A DNA stretch of 64,000 nucleotides from Histoplasma ohiense. Lineage: Eukaryota; Ascomycota; Eurotiomycetes; Onygenales; Ajellomycetaceae. Below the pieces are notes generated by a model. That model did no database searches and was not told the origin of the DNA. It was given only the letters and a program-made list of their open reading frames with translations. The stretch spans positions 4,154,001-4,218,000 of the forward strand of contig JAEVHH010000004.1 in the NCBI GenBank assembly GCA_017607445.1. The letters run 5' to 3'. The position numbers were made by a program, and so were the translations under genes. Within the stretch, counting starts at the first letter, position 1. Each line of letters starts with the position of its first letter. Of this stretch, positions 32,990 through 45,136 are shown piece after piece.

Positions 32990-34632
32990 ATGTCTGGCCT
33001 CCTTCAGAACATATTCAAGGGTGATCCCAACGCTCCATCGGCAGCTCCCTCGAGCGGCGATGACGCAGATCCAGGTATGCCATAGGCCCGTAGCTCTCCA
33101 AATTCCCACACCTCTCTCTCCCCTATCCCTCCACCAATATACCCCATACATCACATAGAAATCCCCCAATTGCTCCGGCCAAAAGGCTCACCAACGCCCG
33201 CCCTCTCTCCGTTTCTACATATTCCAGACTTTGCAGAGTTTGCCTCCGGGAACCTTGAACCACCACCACCCGTCATACACCCAGCCTCCGCCTCCACACC
33301 CGGAGCCGCAGGAACCCCCCAATCAGGCACCGGAGGGGCCCTTCCCGCCGCTGCCGATCATGCCCGACCATATACAGCATGGTATCGCGTCTGGGAACGC
33401 CATTCGCGGCAAGACTTCGTGCAAGAAGCCTTTGTGATCCCCTTTATCGCCTGCCTGCTCCTGCTGCACGTATGGGGAATGGGCAAGAACCGACGCAAAG
33501 CCAAGAAATGGGCGCAGGCGCATCTGCCCATCCTGCAGAGCGAGTTTGCCGTCGTCGGCTATGGCGGCGTGGGTGCGCGCCGGGCGCCGTCGGCGGACAA
33601 CGTGCAGGCGGAAGGGTTGCCGGCGGCAGCTGCATCGGCCGACCTTGTCGTGCCGGAGTCGGTGCTGAAGGAGAAGACTGGCACGGAGTTCGCGACGTAT
33701 GCGACCGGCCGGCAGAATGTGGCGTTCCTGGATGTCTCGATCAATTTGTTCCGGTGGTATAACCCGCTCTACATGCTTGGAGACTCCGTGATCAGTATGT
33801 TTCTCGACTCGTGGCCCGTGCCGGTTGAGCGGGTGCAGTGCACGGCGTATGCGTTTGATGGGAAGGAGAGGGATCTTGTTCCCGCGCCATCGGCTGTGGA
33901 AAAGGAGCTCATCGAGCAGCGCACGAAGGGCGCGAATAACTCGAGTTACGATGGGTTTGTGTTTGCTGTTGTGCACAAGAATTGCATGCGCAGGCTGCGT
34001 GAGGATCGCTATGATATCTCCTTGACATTTACGAAGGACAATCCGAAATTGCCTGAGTGGGCGACTGTCATGAGTGAGAGTGCGGAGATTACGGAGTTGA
34101 TGCTTACAGCTGATCTTATCAAGGCTATTGAGGAGGCTGGGGAGGATTTTGAGTACCTGATCATTACAGATCAGCCGCTGGATAAGCCTACGAAGTAAGG
34201 TTTTACAAGCTCATATATATACCTGCCCATATTGCAGCTACTAACCAAAACAAAAACAGAATCGACGAAACCACCCCAGGAAAACGCATCAACCTCTCCC
34301 TCTGCCTCCCGAAATCCAGTTCCTACTCCTCCACCCTCCCCATATTCACCTACTTCCTTCGCCTAACTGACCGTGTCGTGTCCACCGCCCACTTCCGCGC
34401 CGAAGTCGTGCGCAAACTTCGCAACACGCGCGACGAAGAGGTGCGCAAGCTGCGCCGCGCCCACGATGAGGAGAAGAATGAGGAGCGCAAGGCGCTGGTG
34501 GAGAAGACGAAGAAGGAAGAGCGCGATCGGTTATTGAGGGGGATGTCAGCGGAGGAGCAGCGAAAGTATTTGGAGAAGGAGAGGGAGAGGGAGACGAGGA
34601 GGGGGATGAAGAAATCGGTGAAGAGGGGGTAG
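32990..34632 (+). CDS. CCDC47/DUF1682 family ER membrane protein
   Basis: Three exons (32990-33074, 33228-34194, 34260-34632; introns 153 and 65 nt) encode 474 residues. Family PF07946 includes animal CCDC47, an ER protein that joins the PAT and multipass translocon machinery and binds ribosomes. Seen here are a short N-terminus MSGLLQNIFKGDP, a Pro/Ala-rich segment, one membrane helix (FVIPFIACLLLLHVWGMG) at about 97-114, a large cytosolic domain with ATYATGRQNVAF and SLTFTKDNPKLPEWATVMSE, and a highly charged coiled-coil tail rich in Lys, Arg and Glu. The first exon is only 28 codons plus one base. Fungal function is not well established; the role is inferred from the animal protein. Confidence 0.9.
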
Positions 34633-35560
34633 AGTGTTCCCTTTGGTGTAGGATGAGGTGTAAAGCTGGGGGGACGCGGGGCAGTTGTCCTTTGATTTGG
34701 TCTGATGCGATGTGACATGGGGCGGTTGATTTGTGGCTAGGTCAACTTTTCTTTGTCAATTTTCTGTACAAAATCAAGGACACTCGTTGGGGTGTGGATC
34801 GGTATTTATAAAGAAAAAGCATAAAGTCTTTTATCTTTTTCTTTTTCTTTTTTTTCCATTTATTTTATTTTGGCTTTATTTCATATTATTTATCTATCTG
34901 TTTCTTCTTTTTCACCCATTTGAGCCCATCTTGTCTTACGTTCATGGCGATATCTTCCTTCGTTCAAAGATGTTTTACTACAACTAATTACCAACTGGGT
35001 ATTTATTAGGAGCTTTTCCATGACCTGCTTCCTGTATTGCTTCCTGATTCTCTAGCGTTACGATTTTGACTGTCCATTTCTTCATTCTAAATCTTTTGAC
35101 TTTGCCCATTCAAAGAAGCCTGCCAAATCAAGGTGCTGGGGGGGGAACTGGGGTCTATCCACGGGCTACTGATATGGGGAATAAGGTAAGTATATTAGGT
35201 AGAGAATGTATACGATATCAAACTACAAGACCTCTTTTTTAGCCTCATATCATTCGTTGTGGCAGGAGAATTCTTCTTCAATTTTTTTATTTTTTGAAAA
35301 AACTTTTCCATATTTCTATATATACAGTTTGAATATCACACAACGCAAACAGGGCCCCTTCATTTTCCACATCACATGCTCGCCACAAGTGTCCAGCCAG
35401 AATGTAACGCTTCATAACCAAAAAGGTATGCTATTCCTGCATTGAAAAGAAACGCATTTTTCTCAGAACATTGAGGTGGGGATTTGAATGAGCTCCATGG
35501 AACTTGCGCATGCTTCGAATTCTCAAACAAGCTGTCTCATCACCGGCTCCTTTTGGTACT
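34633..35560. other. Convergent intergenic region, CCDC47 / COX7a
   Basis: About 930 bp between two 3' ends, with T-rich stretches near 34820-34910 and 35290. No coding signal is seen. Confidence 0.55.
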
Positions 35561-36230
35561 TTAATACCAGGTTTTGTAGCCCTGTAATTTGGTGCCGATA
35601 GGGTTAGCTGTCTTATACCAGAGCAGATTGGGTGATATTTAAAAAGGGGGGGGAAATGAGGTTTTAAAAGGGAATCAAGCTTACGAGAACTGTTCGGCAC
35701 ATGGCGTAGAAAGATGCTGTGGCAGATGCAAAAGAACAAATGTTAGCTACTTGGCTGGGCTCGTTTGACGGAAAGAAGAGCCCCCGGCGACAGGCAATGG
35801 GAGGGAAACATACCACCGAAGGAGCCGAAGAGGGAGATGTAGAATGGATAGAGAAGGTATGGACTGCGGTGGGACTGTGTTTTTAAGCAGCAATTAGACA
35901 CCATATCGTTTTATCTTGGGATTTCTTATGGATTATTGTGTAATTAATTGGATCCGGATTTTCTTGGCGGGATTGGGGGAAGCGATTTGAACGCACCTTG
36001 TTCCAGATGCGCTTGCCGTCGTGTCTCTGGAAGAGGCGTTGGTAGTAAGGGACACGATTTTCGCGGAAGACGAAGCTAAGGAGACAAATTGTGGGTGTTA
36101 GTATATATCACTGAATAATCGACATGCGGATTTGCTCCATTGGTAGGAAATCGGGACATCCAGGCAGCCTGCGATGGGCAATTCGATAGGAAACTTACCC
36201 GGCCATTCTGGGGAGGGTCCGGGACACCAT
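35561..36230 (-). CDS. Cytochrome c oxidase subunit VIIa-like protein
   Basis: Five small exons (36230-36199, 36075-35997, 35874-35814, 35716-35685, 35581-35561) encode only 74 residues. No exon exceeds 79 nt, so no long frame marks this gene. The product begins MVSRTLPRMAGF, contains ENRVPYYQRLFQRHDGKRIW and SPYLLYPFYISLFGSFGA, and ends GYKTWY. The VPYYQ..F...DGKR.W block followed by one membrane helix is typical of the yeast COX7 / subunit VIIa family of respiratory complex IV in the mitochondrial inner membrane. All four introns have GT-AG ends and the total is an exact 75 codons. It diverges from the PPR-like gene across 350 bp. The family name is recalled rather than searched. Confidence 0.8.
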
Positions 36231-36580
36231 GGCTGCGAAGTCTGTGAGAGTTAAAATGGGGATTCAAGAGAGAAACTCGGGGTCAGTAGAGGGTGAAGTT
36301 GAGGTTTGATGTTGAACAATGAGGTTCCTTTTCCTTTTCCGTGCCGAAGTTTGTCGGATCATCCACAACATCACGTGGATACTAAAGGAGACTAGCTGTT
36401 TTAGGTAGATTGCTCTAAACTTACAAGAAGGCATCAAATTTTCGATGCGGGACATGCGATACGCAAGCAAGCGACAAGCACTGCTTTTTCCACCCTGCCC
36501 TTTCATCCTTGCGGCATTGAGGAGCTGTTGAACGCATGTAACCCTCCATTGATGCTACGCCCTCTCTATTGCGACCCCAA
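36231..36580. promoter_or_regulatory. Divergent promoter, COX7a / PPR-like
   Basis: 350 bp between starts of two genes for mitochondrial proteins on opposite strands. A shared promoter is likely. No specific site is assigned. Confidence 0.6.
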
Positions 36581-39256
36581 ATGCAATTGGCTGTCCAAAA
36601 GCTGCTGGGAACACGCTCGACACTGTCACTCCTCAGCGCTCTGATTACTGCCCCAACTACGCTGGACCAATTGCATTTGGATGAGCAGTGCTTACGGTGC
36701 GCAATACGTAACACTAGAATCCATGGAGATAAATGTTCTGCGGCAAATTCATCGAGGGTGTGCGGTATCAGAAACCCGAGGGGAACATGGAGACGACGCC
36801 AACATGCGAGACTACAGGGCAGCAATCGCCCAACGACAGCTTACGACGAGGAACACGGATGTTCTCTTAACTTCAAACGCCACATCAATACACAATCGGC
36901 CAGGATAGACACATTGATATCCGGGGAAGAAGAGAATGCCCCTCCTAGTCCCCGCGGGCTCTCGAACTATCTGAACGACTCAGCTACCTTTCGTTCTGAA
37001 GACTGGTTGTTGGACCCCGACAGGATCAAGTTTGAATCTGATGTTGGCCACTCTAGAGATATTGGAACTAAGTTAATTGACGATCCTCGTCTCGCCAATG
37101 ATTTTAAGCTCTGGAAGCACCTCCTCCTTTATCGCAAACGACACCACGGTGACGATGGGGTGATAGCTATCTGGAAAGGGCTAAGGGAAAGAGGACAGCC
37201 AATCGATTTACCTGTGGATGGCGAATATGCCTCGCTCCTATGGAGAAACTTCATCATAGTTGGCTGGAAACGCGATGATTTTTTGACTGAAATCCATTCC
37301 TACGCCTCTAAACTTTATGAGCGATCTGGGAAGACTTGGGATAGGGAGAAATTTTACAAATCGATTGTGGTTGGACTATTCAAAGCGGGGCAATTTTCTA
37401 GGGGGGTTGAGTGGCACGAAAAATTAAAAAATACGCACTTGTCGAATCCGAATGCTATGTTATTAATGCTCTTTGAGCCCGCTGTCTCTTCCGATGGTGG
37501 GCTAAGAGCATTAAGGAAGATCTGCAAGACGCTCGATAATCACCAGATTTACTGCCATACCGTGCCATTTTTAGTGAAAGCTGGGAGGCTAGCCGATGCT
37601 TTCGCTATGCATGAATTCCTCTTGCAACGGAACGACCTACCCCAATCAATCCAAGATATCTCACCTTTGATAAAATATCTACGACACTTTGGCTCGGATG
37701 CCGAAGTAGATTTGTTCCTGGCAAATTTGAAATTAAAAGGCTTATTCCAAAACGAAAAGTCAGTAATGTCACTCGCCTCCAGGAGTGGTGGTCGAACAAA
37801 GATATATGTCCCCACCACAGCTAAGGAGGGAGAAAATGAAGCGAATGCAGTCAACGATAAACTCGGCGCCCGTCTGTTTGCAACGAAGACATTTACGTTT
37901 GAGCTCATCCTTGCCGGTGTCAAGGCGTTCGGCGCTACCGCTCTCAAGCCACAAACCCTGAGGCAGATGGCTCTAAAGGCAGGAGATGCAAAAACGCTAT
38001 CCGAACAAATCGATATTTTGAAGAAAGAAGGCATTTCAGTTGGAAACTCGGCATTTTCAAGGGTTGTCCAGAAACTAGCCTCAGAAGGCGATGACTCTAT
38101 ACTAAATGAACTTTTGGAGAGCGATCTGCATCCGGAAGTTCTGGAGAATCTGGAAACTGCAGAAGGTCTCTTTAATTCCTATTCTGCCGTTGACGACCCA
38201 CGGCGGGCTCGTATGCTGTTCAAAATTTTGTCCATCTTATCCACCGAAGATCCATATCATTACAACATCCTCCTTCGAAATGCAGTGCATTTAAAGGATT
38301 GGCAGAAAATCCCTCGTATCCTAGACCAAATGAGGGACCATGACATACACCCTACCAAACATACTTTAGATGTGATGGTCAAGAAGATACTGTTCCCTCG
38401 CAGGCGAGGAATGCAGGAACCCCCCCATCCGGAGAATTTTCGTGCAACCATGTTCTTGGTTGGCATATTACAAAATATGGTCGGCGCTGGGATAGATGTT
38501 CCAGCTCGATATTGGACGGAAGTGCTGAAGCGACTTGGTATGAGCGCGGATTGGCAAGAACTCAGGAAACTATGCCTTTGGCTAGCACATTTTTACTTCC
38601 CAGTCAATCCCAAGCGAACAGTGCCAACGTTCAAAACTGATGCTACTTCCCCTGATCACCCTATCTCCGATTTAGGCCATAAGAAGTTCCTACCAGCCGC
38701 ACATCCCGAATCTCCCTTGCGCCAACTCTTTTCTGTGCATTTACAATATGCCATAATAGCCTGGGGTTTTAGCCTTCCACCCAGCTCCAATCAAATATAT
38801 CACAATCCTTTCAGCGACGAGCGCGAGAAAATCGTACCCTGGATACGAGGGCACGTCCTCATACGAGAACTGAAGCAAAAGGGAGTAGTCGTGCAAATGA
38901 ACACGGTTCGTAAGGTAACCCGACATCGGCTCGCTGTATTATTTGGTGAGCACCGAGTTTCTAGACGCCCGAAAAACCGCATGTTGCGGTCTACAAATCC
39001 ATGGGCCCTCGACGAGATATTGCACGACATAAATAACGTTTGGGGGTTCCCATTGTTTGGGAATTTGGCGGAAGAGGATATTTATGACCTCGTGAACCCT
39101 AAAACTCGCTACTGGAGTGCGACGGGATATGCGAGTGAGGAAGGCATGTGGCCAAGGAGACGAGATCATCTGCAAGTATCGAGGAAACGAACCTATGCGG
39201 AAGAAAAGCAGAAAGTGGAGAAGCGACTTCGTAATAACGATAATAGTAATGACTGA
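36581..39256 (+). CDS. PPR-like mitochondrial protein
   Basis: A single-exon 891-residue protein. The first ATG in frame is at 36581. The N-terminus MQLAVQKLLGTRSTLSLLSA is basic and amphipathic, as expected for mitochondrial import. Helical repeats follow, for example FYKSIVVGLFKAGQFSRGVEWHE near 270 and HYNILLRNAVHLKDWQKIPRILDQMRDHDIHPTKHTLDVM near 570, the latter close to the 35-residue pentatricopeptide pattern. PPR proteins bind organellar RNA and act in its processing, stability or translation. The C-terminal third (after about 700) carries no repeat but looks conserved in style (WIRGHVLIRELKQKG) and ends in a charged tail. The RNA target is unknown. Confidence 0.8.
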   Translation: MQLAVQKLLGTRSTLSLLSALITAPTTLDQLHLDEQCLRCAIRNTRIHGDKCSAANSSRVCGIRNPRGTWRRRQHARLQGSNRPTTAYDEEHGCSLNFKRHINTQSARIDTLISGEEENAPPSPRGLSNYLNDSATFRSEDWLLDPDRIKFESDVGHSRDIGTKLIDDPRLANDFKLWKHLLLYRKRHHGDDGVIAIWKGLRERGQPIDLPVDGEYASLLWRNFIIVGWKRDDFLTEIHSYASKLYERSGKTWDREKFYKSIVVGLFKAGQFSRGVEWHEKLKNTHLSNPNAMLLMLFEPAVSSDGGLRALRKICKTLDNHQIYCHTVPFLVKAGRLADAFAMHEFLLQRNDLPQSIQDISPLIKYLRHFGSDAEVDLFLANLKLKGLFQNEKSVMSLASRSGGRTKIYVPTTAKEGENEANAVNDKLGARLFATKTFTFELILAGVKAFGATALKPQTLRQMALKAGDAKTLSEQIDILKKEGISVGNSAFSRVVQKLASEGDDSILNELLESDLHPEVLENLETAEGLFNSYSAVDDPRRARMLFKILSILSTEDPYHYNILLRNAVHLKDWQKIPRILDQMRDHDIHPTKHTLDVMVKKILFPRRRGMQEPPHPENFRATMFLVGILQNMVGAGIDVPARYWTEVLKRLGMSADWQELRKLCLWLAHFYFPVNPKRTVPTFKTDATSPDHPISDLGHKKFLPAAHPESPLRQLFSVHLQYAIIAWGFSLPPSSNQIYHNPFSDEREKIVPWIRGHVLIRELKQKGVVVQMNTVRKVTRHRLAVLFGEHRVSRRPKNRMLRSTNPWALDEILHDINNVWGFPLFGNLAEEDIYDLVNPKTRYWSATGYASEEGMWPRRRDHLQVSRKRTYAEEKQKVEKRLRNNDNSND

Positions 39257-39960
39257 GGTATTGTTTATATCATTTTGCTGAGATCTTTGTTCTCGTTTAG
39301 AATACTCAATGACTTCTTTTCTCTTCCTTTTTCGTCCCCTATTTGCTTCCAATGCCAGGGGTATATATTCTGTGCCATAACTCGAAATAGGCCATTGGTT
39401 TGCAAGAGCACCGTAACCTATGAGCCCAATCACCTTCGTTTGCCAAAGACAATCTACTTTATTTCGTATTCAATGAGATTACATGTTTTTTATTACCTAG
39501 ATTCTGGCTACTGAGCATACAACGTTAGAGCCAAAAGGGTTGACAAGGTTAGGAAACACCAGTATCTGGTCGAAGAAAATTTTAAAATTGAGAAATGGCA
39601 GCGTATCGGTTCAGCTAAGTCTTTGGATCACTTCTTGCCTTAGTTTCAGTTTTTTTTTTTTTTTTTGTTTTTTTGAACTTTTTTCTTTGGGGTGGAAGCT
39701 ATCATATACTACTGGCAGTTGTGATTGAATGGTATACTGGGGATCATATATATGATGATATGGTTATTCCCATTTAGCTTTTATTACGTTCTATATACAA
39801 TCGATCTTTTCTTGTGATTGATATTAATAAGTCTCAACCAACATAACTAGTTACGTTGTTCCTTCTCTCTTGCCAAATGAAGCCGGAAACTCAGTTATGG
39901 GGGGCCATATACAACATAAAAAGCGCAGATGCCGATTCTCTACGGAAGCTTCAAATATTG
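39257..39960. other. Convergent intergenic region, PPR / ECM15
   Basis: 700 bp between two 3' ends with a run of T near 39650-39675. Probable 3' UTRs; no gene seen. Confidence 0.55.
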
Positions 39961-40830
39961 CTACGACTTCCCCAACAGCTTCTCAACGACAGCCACTTTG
40001 TCTTCCATACTTTGCACCTTGTCGGTTCTGTTTTACAAATGTCCACCAGTTAGTTATATAAAACTTTGTTTCATCGACCTGGCGTTATAGATATAGATAT
40101 AGATATAGATATAGATATATAAATTCCAGCAAAAGAGGGAGCACCTCACCTGGACCCAACCCTAATATCTGTCTGTATACGCACAATGCCCTGTTTATGG
40201 AGCATTGCATGCGCCTGGCCGATCAAGGCAAAAACGGCGTCCCATGATCCTTCTGCAGGCTGTTAGATTTTGATCCCCAGACGGGACAGAGAATCGGGAG
40301 GGGTTGGGAACAGGAGCTTTGAGGATGCATATCCTCCCGGGGTTAACCAGCCGAGGAGAAGAAGCAGTTATTACAATGAGACGTAATAATTGAACGTACC
40401 TAGAGTAGTCCCCGCCGAATGCATGACATATTTCACCCCGGATTTCTCAACCAGACGTTGGACATCAGCAATTTGTTGAGATACTGACGCTGACGATGTG
40501 CCTATCTGTAACAGAGATTAGCTTCTTACGAAGATGCGGTAGACTAGAAAGAGGAAAGGGGGCCCCCGATGATGCATCATTTGATTTTCTCTCCAATTGA
40601 TTGGGCTCTCATGGAGTCGAAGCAATTCAAGGGGTGGATTGATATAAGGACACCAGAGGAAGAACAAAAACTTGATGGAAATTCGAGTGAATTCTTCCTT
40701 AGATATAATCACACAAACTATTCAGCAGGCCGCATCTCCCACGCAAACGCATGCTTTAACGTACCGGTATCAGACAGAAATCTGCCGTACAATGTGGTGG
40801 TGTGGCAATTGTACTAGATATGCTCTCCAT
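39961..40830 (-). CDS. UPF0045/MTH1187 (Ecm15-like) protein
   Basis: Four exons (40830-40765, 40505-40400, 40252-40150, 40027-39961; introns 259, 147 and 122 nt) encode 113 residues. Marks of the family, as in yeast Ecm15, are ADFCLIPIGTSSASVSQQIA, YVMHSAGTTLEGSWDAVFAL, then IVRIQTDIRVGSRTDKVQSM. These small ferredoxin-fold proteins form tetramers, and some bacterial members bind thiamine or its precursors; the cellular role in fungi is not settled. All splice sites are GT-AG and the total is exactly 114 codons. A TATAGA microsatellite lies in the third intron. Each exon is shorter than 110 nt, so the gene is easily overlooked. The nearest gene upstream is more than 4 kb away. Confidence 0.9.
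40086..40120. repeat. ATAGAT hexanucleotide microsatellite in an intron
   Basis: About five to six units of ATAGAT inside intron 3 of the ECM15-like gene. Seen directly. Confidence 0.9.
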
Positions 40831-43800
40831 GACTGAATCCTAAGACGAATCTTTCGTGGCTGGTGAAGATATCTACAGGCATAAGTTAAGAAGATACCGG
40901 GCAGCTGAGGACTGGGTGAAGAGTTCGATTATTACCTCAGCATTGCATCACTGTCCAGTCCGCAATCGCAACGAAGCAGAAAATACCAGGCAGAGAGATA
41001 TCATTTTCCATGTCATCATTCAATTTCAAGGTTCATAGGGTTGAGCTTACCAGTAATTCCGCCTTTTGCTCATGGCCTGATGATGTTGCGTTTGGATCTC
41101 GGGTAATTCACGGGTCATCCCACGATCCCGACAGATTTCTCCTTATCCTATTCCAATGTCCACACTTGCATCCCTTGTGACGGCTTCTAAATGAGGTTTG
41201 ATGGTCTGCCGGCCTTGGCAGCCTGGGAGTTACATTGCTAATCCTACAGGCCATGAGCAATCCAGGATATACGCCTAATAAACCTAGGAACGAGTTGAAC
41301 CATCGTCCGGGCCCCGTCATGGCTAAGCAAGGAGATCCTCAGATAGTCAATTTGAATTGGTTGCTGCCGACACTGTTCACATCCCCCCTGAGAACTGTAT
41401 TCATTCTTGTTCTCGCCGGAGCTACAAGCCTCATGGATATCAGACGAAGTCAGTCCATCTATTCCCATATAATTCACATCAATACCAAGCTCTGTTTGAT
41501 CTTTCTTGACTGTGAGGAAAACGGCGTTGACGCTGCCCATGGATGTTAGTAACTCAAGGGAGAATACTGGAGACTGGTGACATTCAAGCACCAGATGCTT
41601 TTAACCTTTTATGGCCTTGTCACCTAACTGGTCAGCTGAGTTTAGGCGTCGGGGCCCCTAAAGTGGCGCCAAATGTTCCAGGGGCTGCGCTGCTGGCATG
41701 ATGTGTTAGTCGCTTGGAGTGCCATTTCCCAACCTTGCAGAATTGTTCCGCAAAGCCTTCGTCAACTTGGGATTGAATCTTCGGCAATTTTCGGCTCTTC
41801 GCCCTGAGCTCTTACAGGTACCAAGATTTGTTCTCGGCTAGCAAGGGAGCCAACTCTGTATGCAAGATGAAAGCTAGAAAACAAGAAAGAGAATAGCTCG
41901 ACAAGAGGCTGTGTTGCAACAAAATAAAGTCCAGGACCATGCAGCATTGCGGGATACTAAGAGTGGAAAATCTCGAACACTCGACCTGTGAAAGTCATGG
42001 ATGGTTGGTCTTTCTCGTGATGTTGCTGTTATCAAGTTCCTGCATATTGCAGATGAGTATGCTGCTCAACCGCAACTGCCTGAAGTTTTTTGCTTTTGGC
42101 AGAGCTCCAGAGATTGGATCACAATGTGAAGCACTGCCCAAGGATAGTTATACAAACGGAGCTGTTTACAGTTGGTTCATTATTCAATTTAATGAATTAG
42201 ATTTGAGGTTTATGGTGCTCAATGTATTCGCGGAGATCCATCCCTCTGCTAAGGAACATGGGCCTGTTGCCTTGGACCTTCTGGGAGTCAATGATCCGCA
42301 CCATAATCAGGGGGAGTGGCAGAAAAATGTGGCATGAGCAGCGAGACTTCTCCAGTGAAGATTGGAGGAGCTGAGTTGGGGTTTCAACACCAAATGCTAC
42401 TCTTTGAGTTTTTGTCCCCTTGTTTCCTGCCCACCTACGGAGCATCGAGTGGAGTTTGTTGAACCAAGTTTGATGTTTGATATTTAACTACAACAAAGGG
42501 AATTGAAGTGAGGCTGACTCCTCAGGTGAAATATGCAAGGGCATTGCCATTACTCATCTTCCGTGTGATACGTGTGGTTTGCTACAGTGGATTGATGGAC
42601 GTTTGAAGGGTAGCGCAAGAGACGCCGTTCGGATATCTGCATGAAGGCTCGAGCACACCCGCTCCACGGGATATCGGGATCCTGCAGGCCTTGCAGGGTC
42701 CTACGGCGATCAGCAGGCGTTCTTACAACCCCGCCCTTGTGGAGTCTCTACTGCATACGGATCACTGCCGCCGCAAGGAGCCAGCTCGGTCCCCTGAGCC
42801 CGCGCCTCCTTCAGAAAAAGGGCTCTCGGGGCTTGACACCTAATAGGCCCAAGTTTGAAGAATCAAGCTCTCCACCACGCCCAAATAATTTCAGTAGTTC
42901 GTCCACTGGAATGTAACGGATCTACCGTCGGGGCTCCATGTAGCGTGCTCGAGGGAAGATGTCTCACACTTCCGTCCATGATATAAGTCGCAACAATGTC
43001 AAGCACTCGCCAAGGCAAATTAACAAGTGACAGCGTTAGTGCGAGTGACTTAATGAGATCAAGGGGAGAAGAAAAAGTTTTTCGGATCGCAGCTATTATT
43101 AACTAACTTAACTTACCCCTCACATTATTATGGAATAACTATATGCGTTTTCTCTCCATCTATTTTTGCGGCGGAACTCTCACCGGATATCGAGTCAGCC
43201 CCACCATTCCTCGCATGCTTTCTCTGTGGGATTGGTTGATTCGTGAGTATTTCATATGCATCTAAAAAAGTCCCACTGCCACCGGGAGCTGTGGATCTCA
43301 AAAGCTTGCAACCAACTTATTTAATTAGTTCGTCATGGTCAAGGCTTGATATGTTTAGAAGAATCGCATGATGAATGATTTTTTTTTTTGGACCGGGGGA
43401 AAAAAAGAAAAAAAAAATTCAACATAACATCCAGATTCCAGACTGAACTATGAAGAGCGCTACAGACGATAGCGTTTAAAATTGAGTTTATATTCTGTTG
43501 CCACAGCTGAAGGTCTCTACAACTAACGAGTACCAACTTGTGATTTATCAATTTACTTTTTGGCTGCCGGTGTTTGATTTTTGATCATTTATCCTATTGC
43601 GCCTTTCACGCCGAAGAGAATAAATACAACAGTTAGGCCACGGCGCTCCGCGATATTCGTTTCTATGCGACAAGCCCTCTGGATACGAGGGCTAGAGCCT
43701 CAAATTCCGCGGTTTCTCTCCGCCATCAGTTGTCAATTGCTGTGGAAATATTGATAACTAGCCTCCAAGCAATCAACAGACCATATATACTTTCGAACGC

Positions 43801-45136
43801 ACATTGTCTGTGGCTTTTTTCTTCCGTGGCCCAGCTCCGGAATTTTTCAACAGATAATACCCCACTGCAAGACTCAGTGTGAGAACCCCTACGAACCTAC
43901 CGAACTGCGGTGCCTAACTGGCTTATAAAGCAGAAGTGTCAACCCAGGCTATTCATGCCGTTCACCTGCGTGACGGATCGAGTCTTTTACGGGTTTTCTC
44001 ATTTTTTGGGAAGGGAAAAAATAGTGGTCGCGCACCGTTTTGATATCGCAGTTGCCAACACAAAAAGATTCGCAGAGGAAGTGAAGGAGCCAAGGAAAGA
44101 AGACAAAGCAAAGAAAGCAAGAAAGAAAGAAAGAAGGAAGGAAGGACTAAGAAGAAAGAAAAGCTGCAAAAGCAAGTCGCATCAATAAGAATCGAAATTG
44201 CGTGGTGGCAAACTCATATACGCCTTTACTCGACCGATCTGTCTCGTACTCACTCATATCTCGCTCCTTTCTCCTTCAACCAGCCGACTCTTGCGCTGTG
44301 GTGGTTGTTAATCACTGAACCTGTTGGGAATGGAAACTCTGGAGTTAACACTTAGGGCTTTCAATTTGCAGGCCTCTCCTTCCTCGACCACATCTCCAAC
44401 GGCTAGCAGGGCCAGTTGCTCGTGCCCGTGCCAAAACCCCAAGATCCGAACCCCAGCCCAAATTGGCCTGTCTTCCCGCGGGCTGTTGGACCACTCGATT
44501 CTCCAGCATCATTCCCAGCATCTGCTGCATGGTCCTTCTTGCTCTGTAGAGCGGCTGTATTCCCGATTTGATTGCGCGCCGTGCTGCCTGCCGTATCCGG
44601 TGTCTTGTTAATTCCTTCTGTGTCCACGTATAAACTCACCCGGGGGAGTGTTTGCGTTTTTGCTGTTGCTGTTGTTGTTGCTGCGATATACCCTACTCTC
44701 TTCCTCGATATTCAATTTTATCTCACGAGGTATTTAAGCATTTTCCCCGTCACAGCTTTCAGGGGAGTTGTACCCCATCCTTCGAATTGCATGTCACATC
44801 CAGATCCTGCATCTTTCACGTTTTGGTTGAGCTGCACCTGCTCCATCCTAAGTTTGCGGCTCCTTTCATGCATTGCAATGCTGTATCGGAGTTGATTTCA
44901 ATCCGTGAAAGAGACAAACGGATCGCGTAGTGCATAGGAGAAGCGGCCCCAGAAGAAAGTCACTTACGAGGTCTTACAAACTGGGCAATTAGGAGTAAGG
45001 CGGCAGCAACCAACTTAAAGTGATTGTTGCAGTATAATACTCTTCAATCATACGCCATTTCATTTTTAAGGACTTTCATTGAGGGGAGACTGGTTGCTTT
45101 ATTGGGTCATCTGATTCCATCAATTGTCGATTCCTG
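40831..45136. other. Gene-poor region of 4.3 kb
   Basis: I found no supportable gene. Frames of 70-130 codons (for example 41244-41591 minus and 41939-42337 plus) lack recognisable motifs and splice partners. There are A/T runs near 43380-43420, a purine-rich tract with GAAA/GGAA units at about 44090-44165, and a GCTGTTGTT tract near 44660. The last kilobase is probably the IPK1 promoter and leader. Confidence 0.5.

Noticed and set aside
33323..33976. 217-codon minus-strand frame opposite CCDC47
   Set aside because: Antisense shadow of a GC-rich coding exon.
41244..42337. Two frames of 115 and 132 codons in the 4.3-kb gap
   Set aside because: No recognisable motif, weak composition and no splice partners.
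44090..44165. Lys/Glu/Arg-rich frame
   Set aside because: Product of a GAAA/GGAA purine tract.
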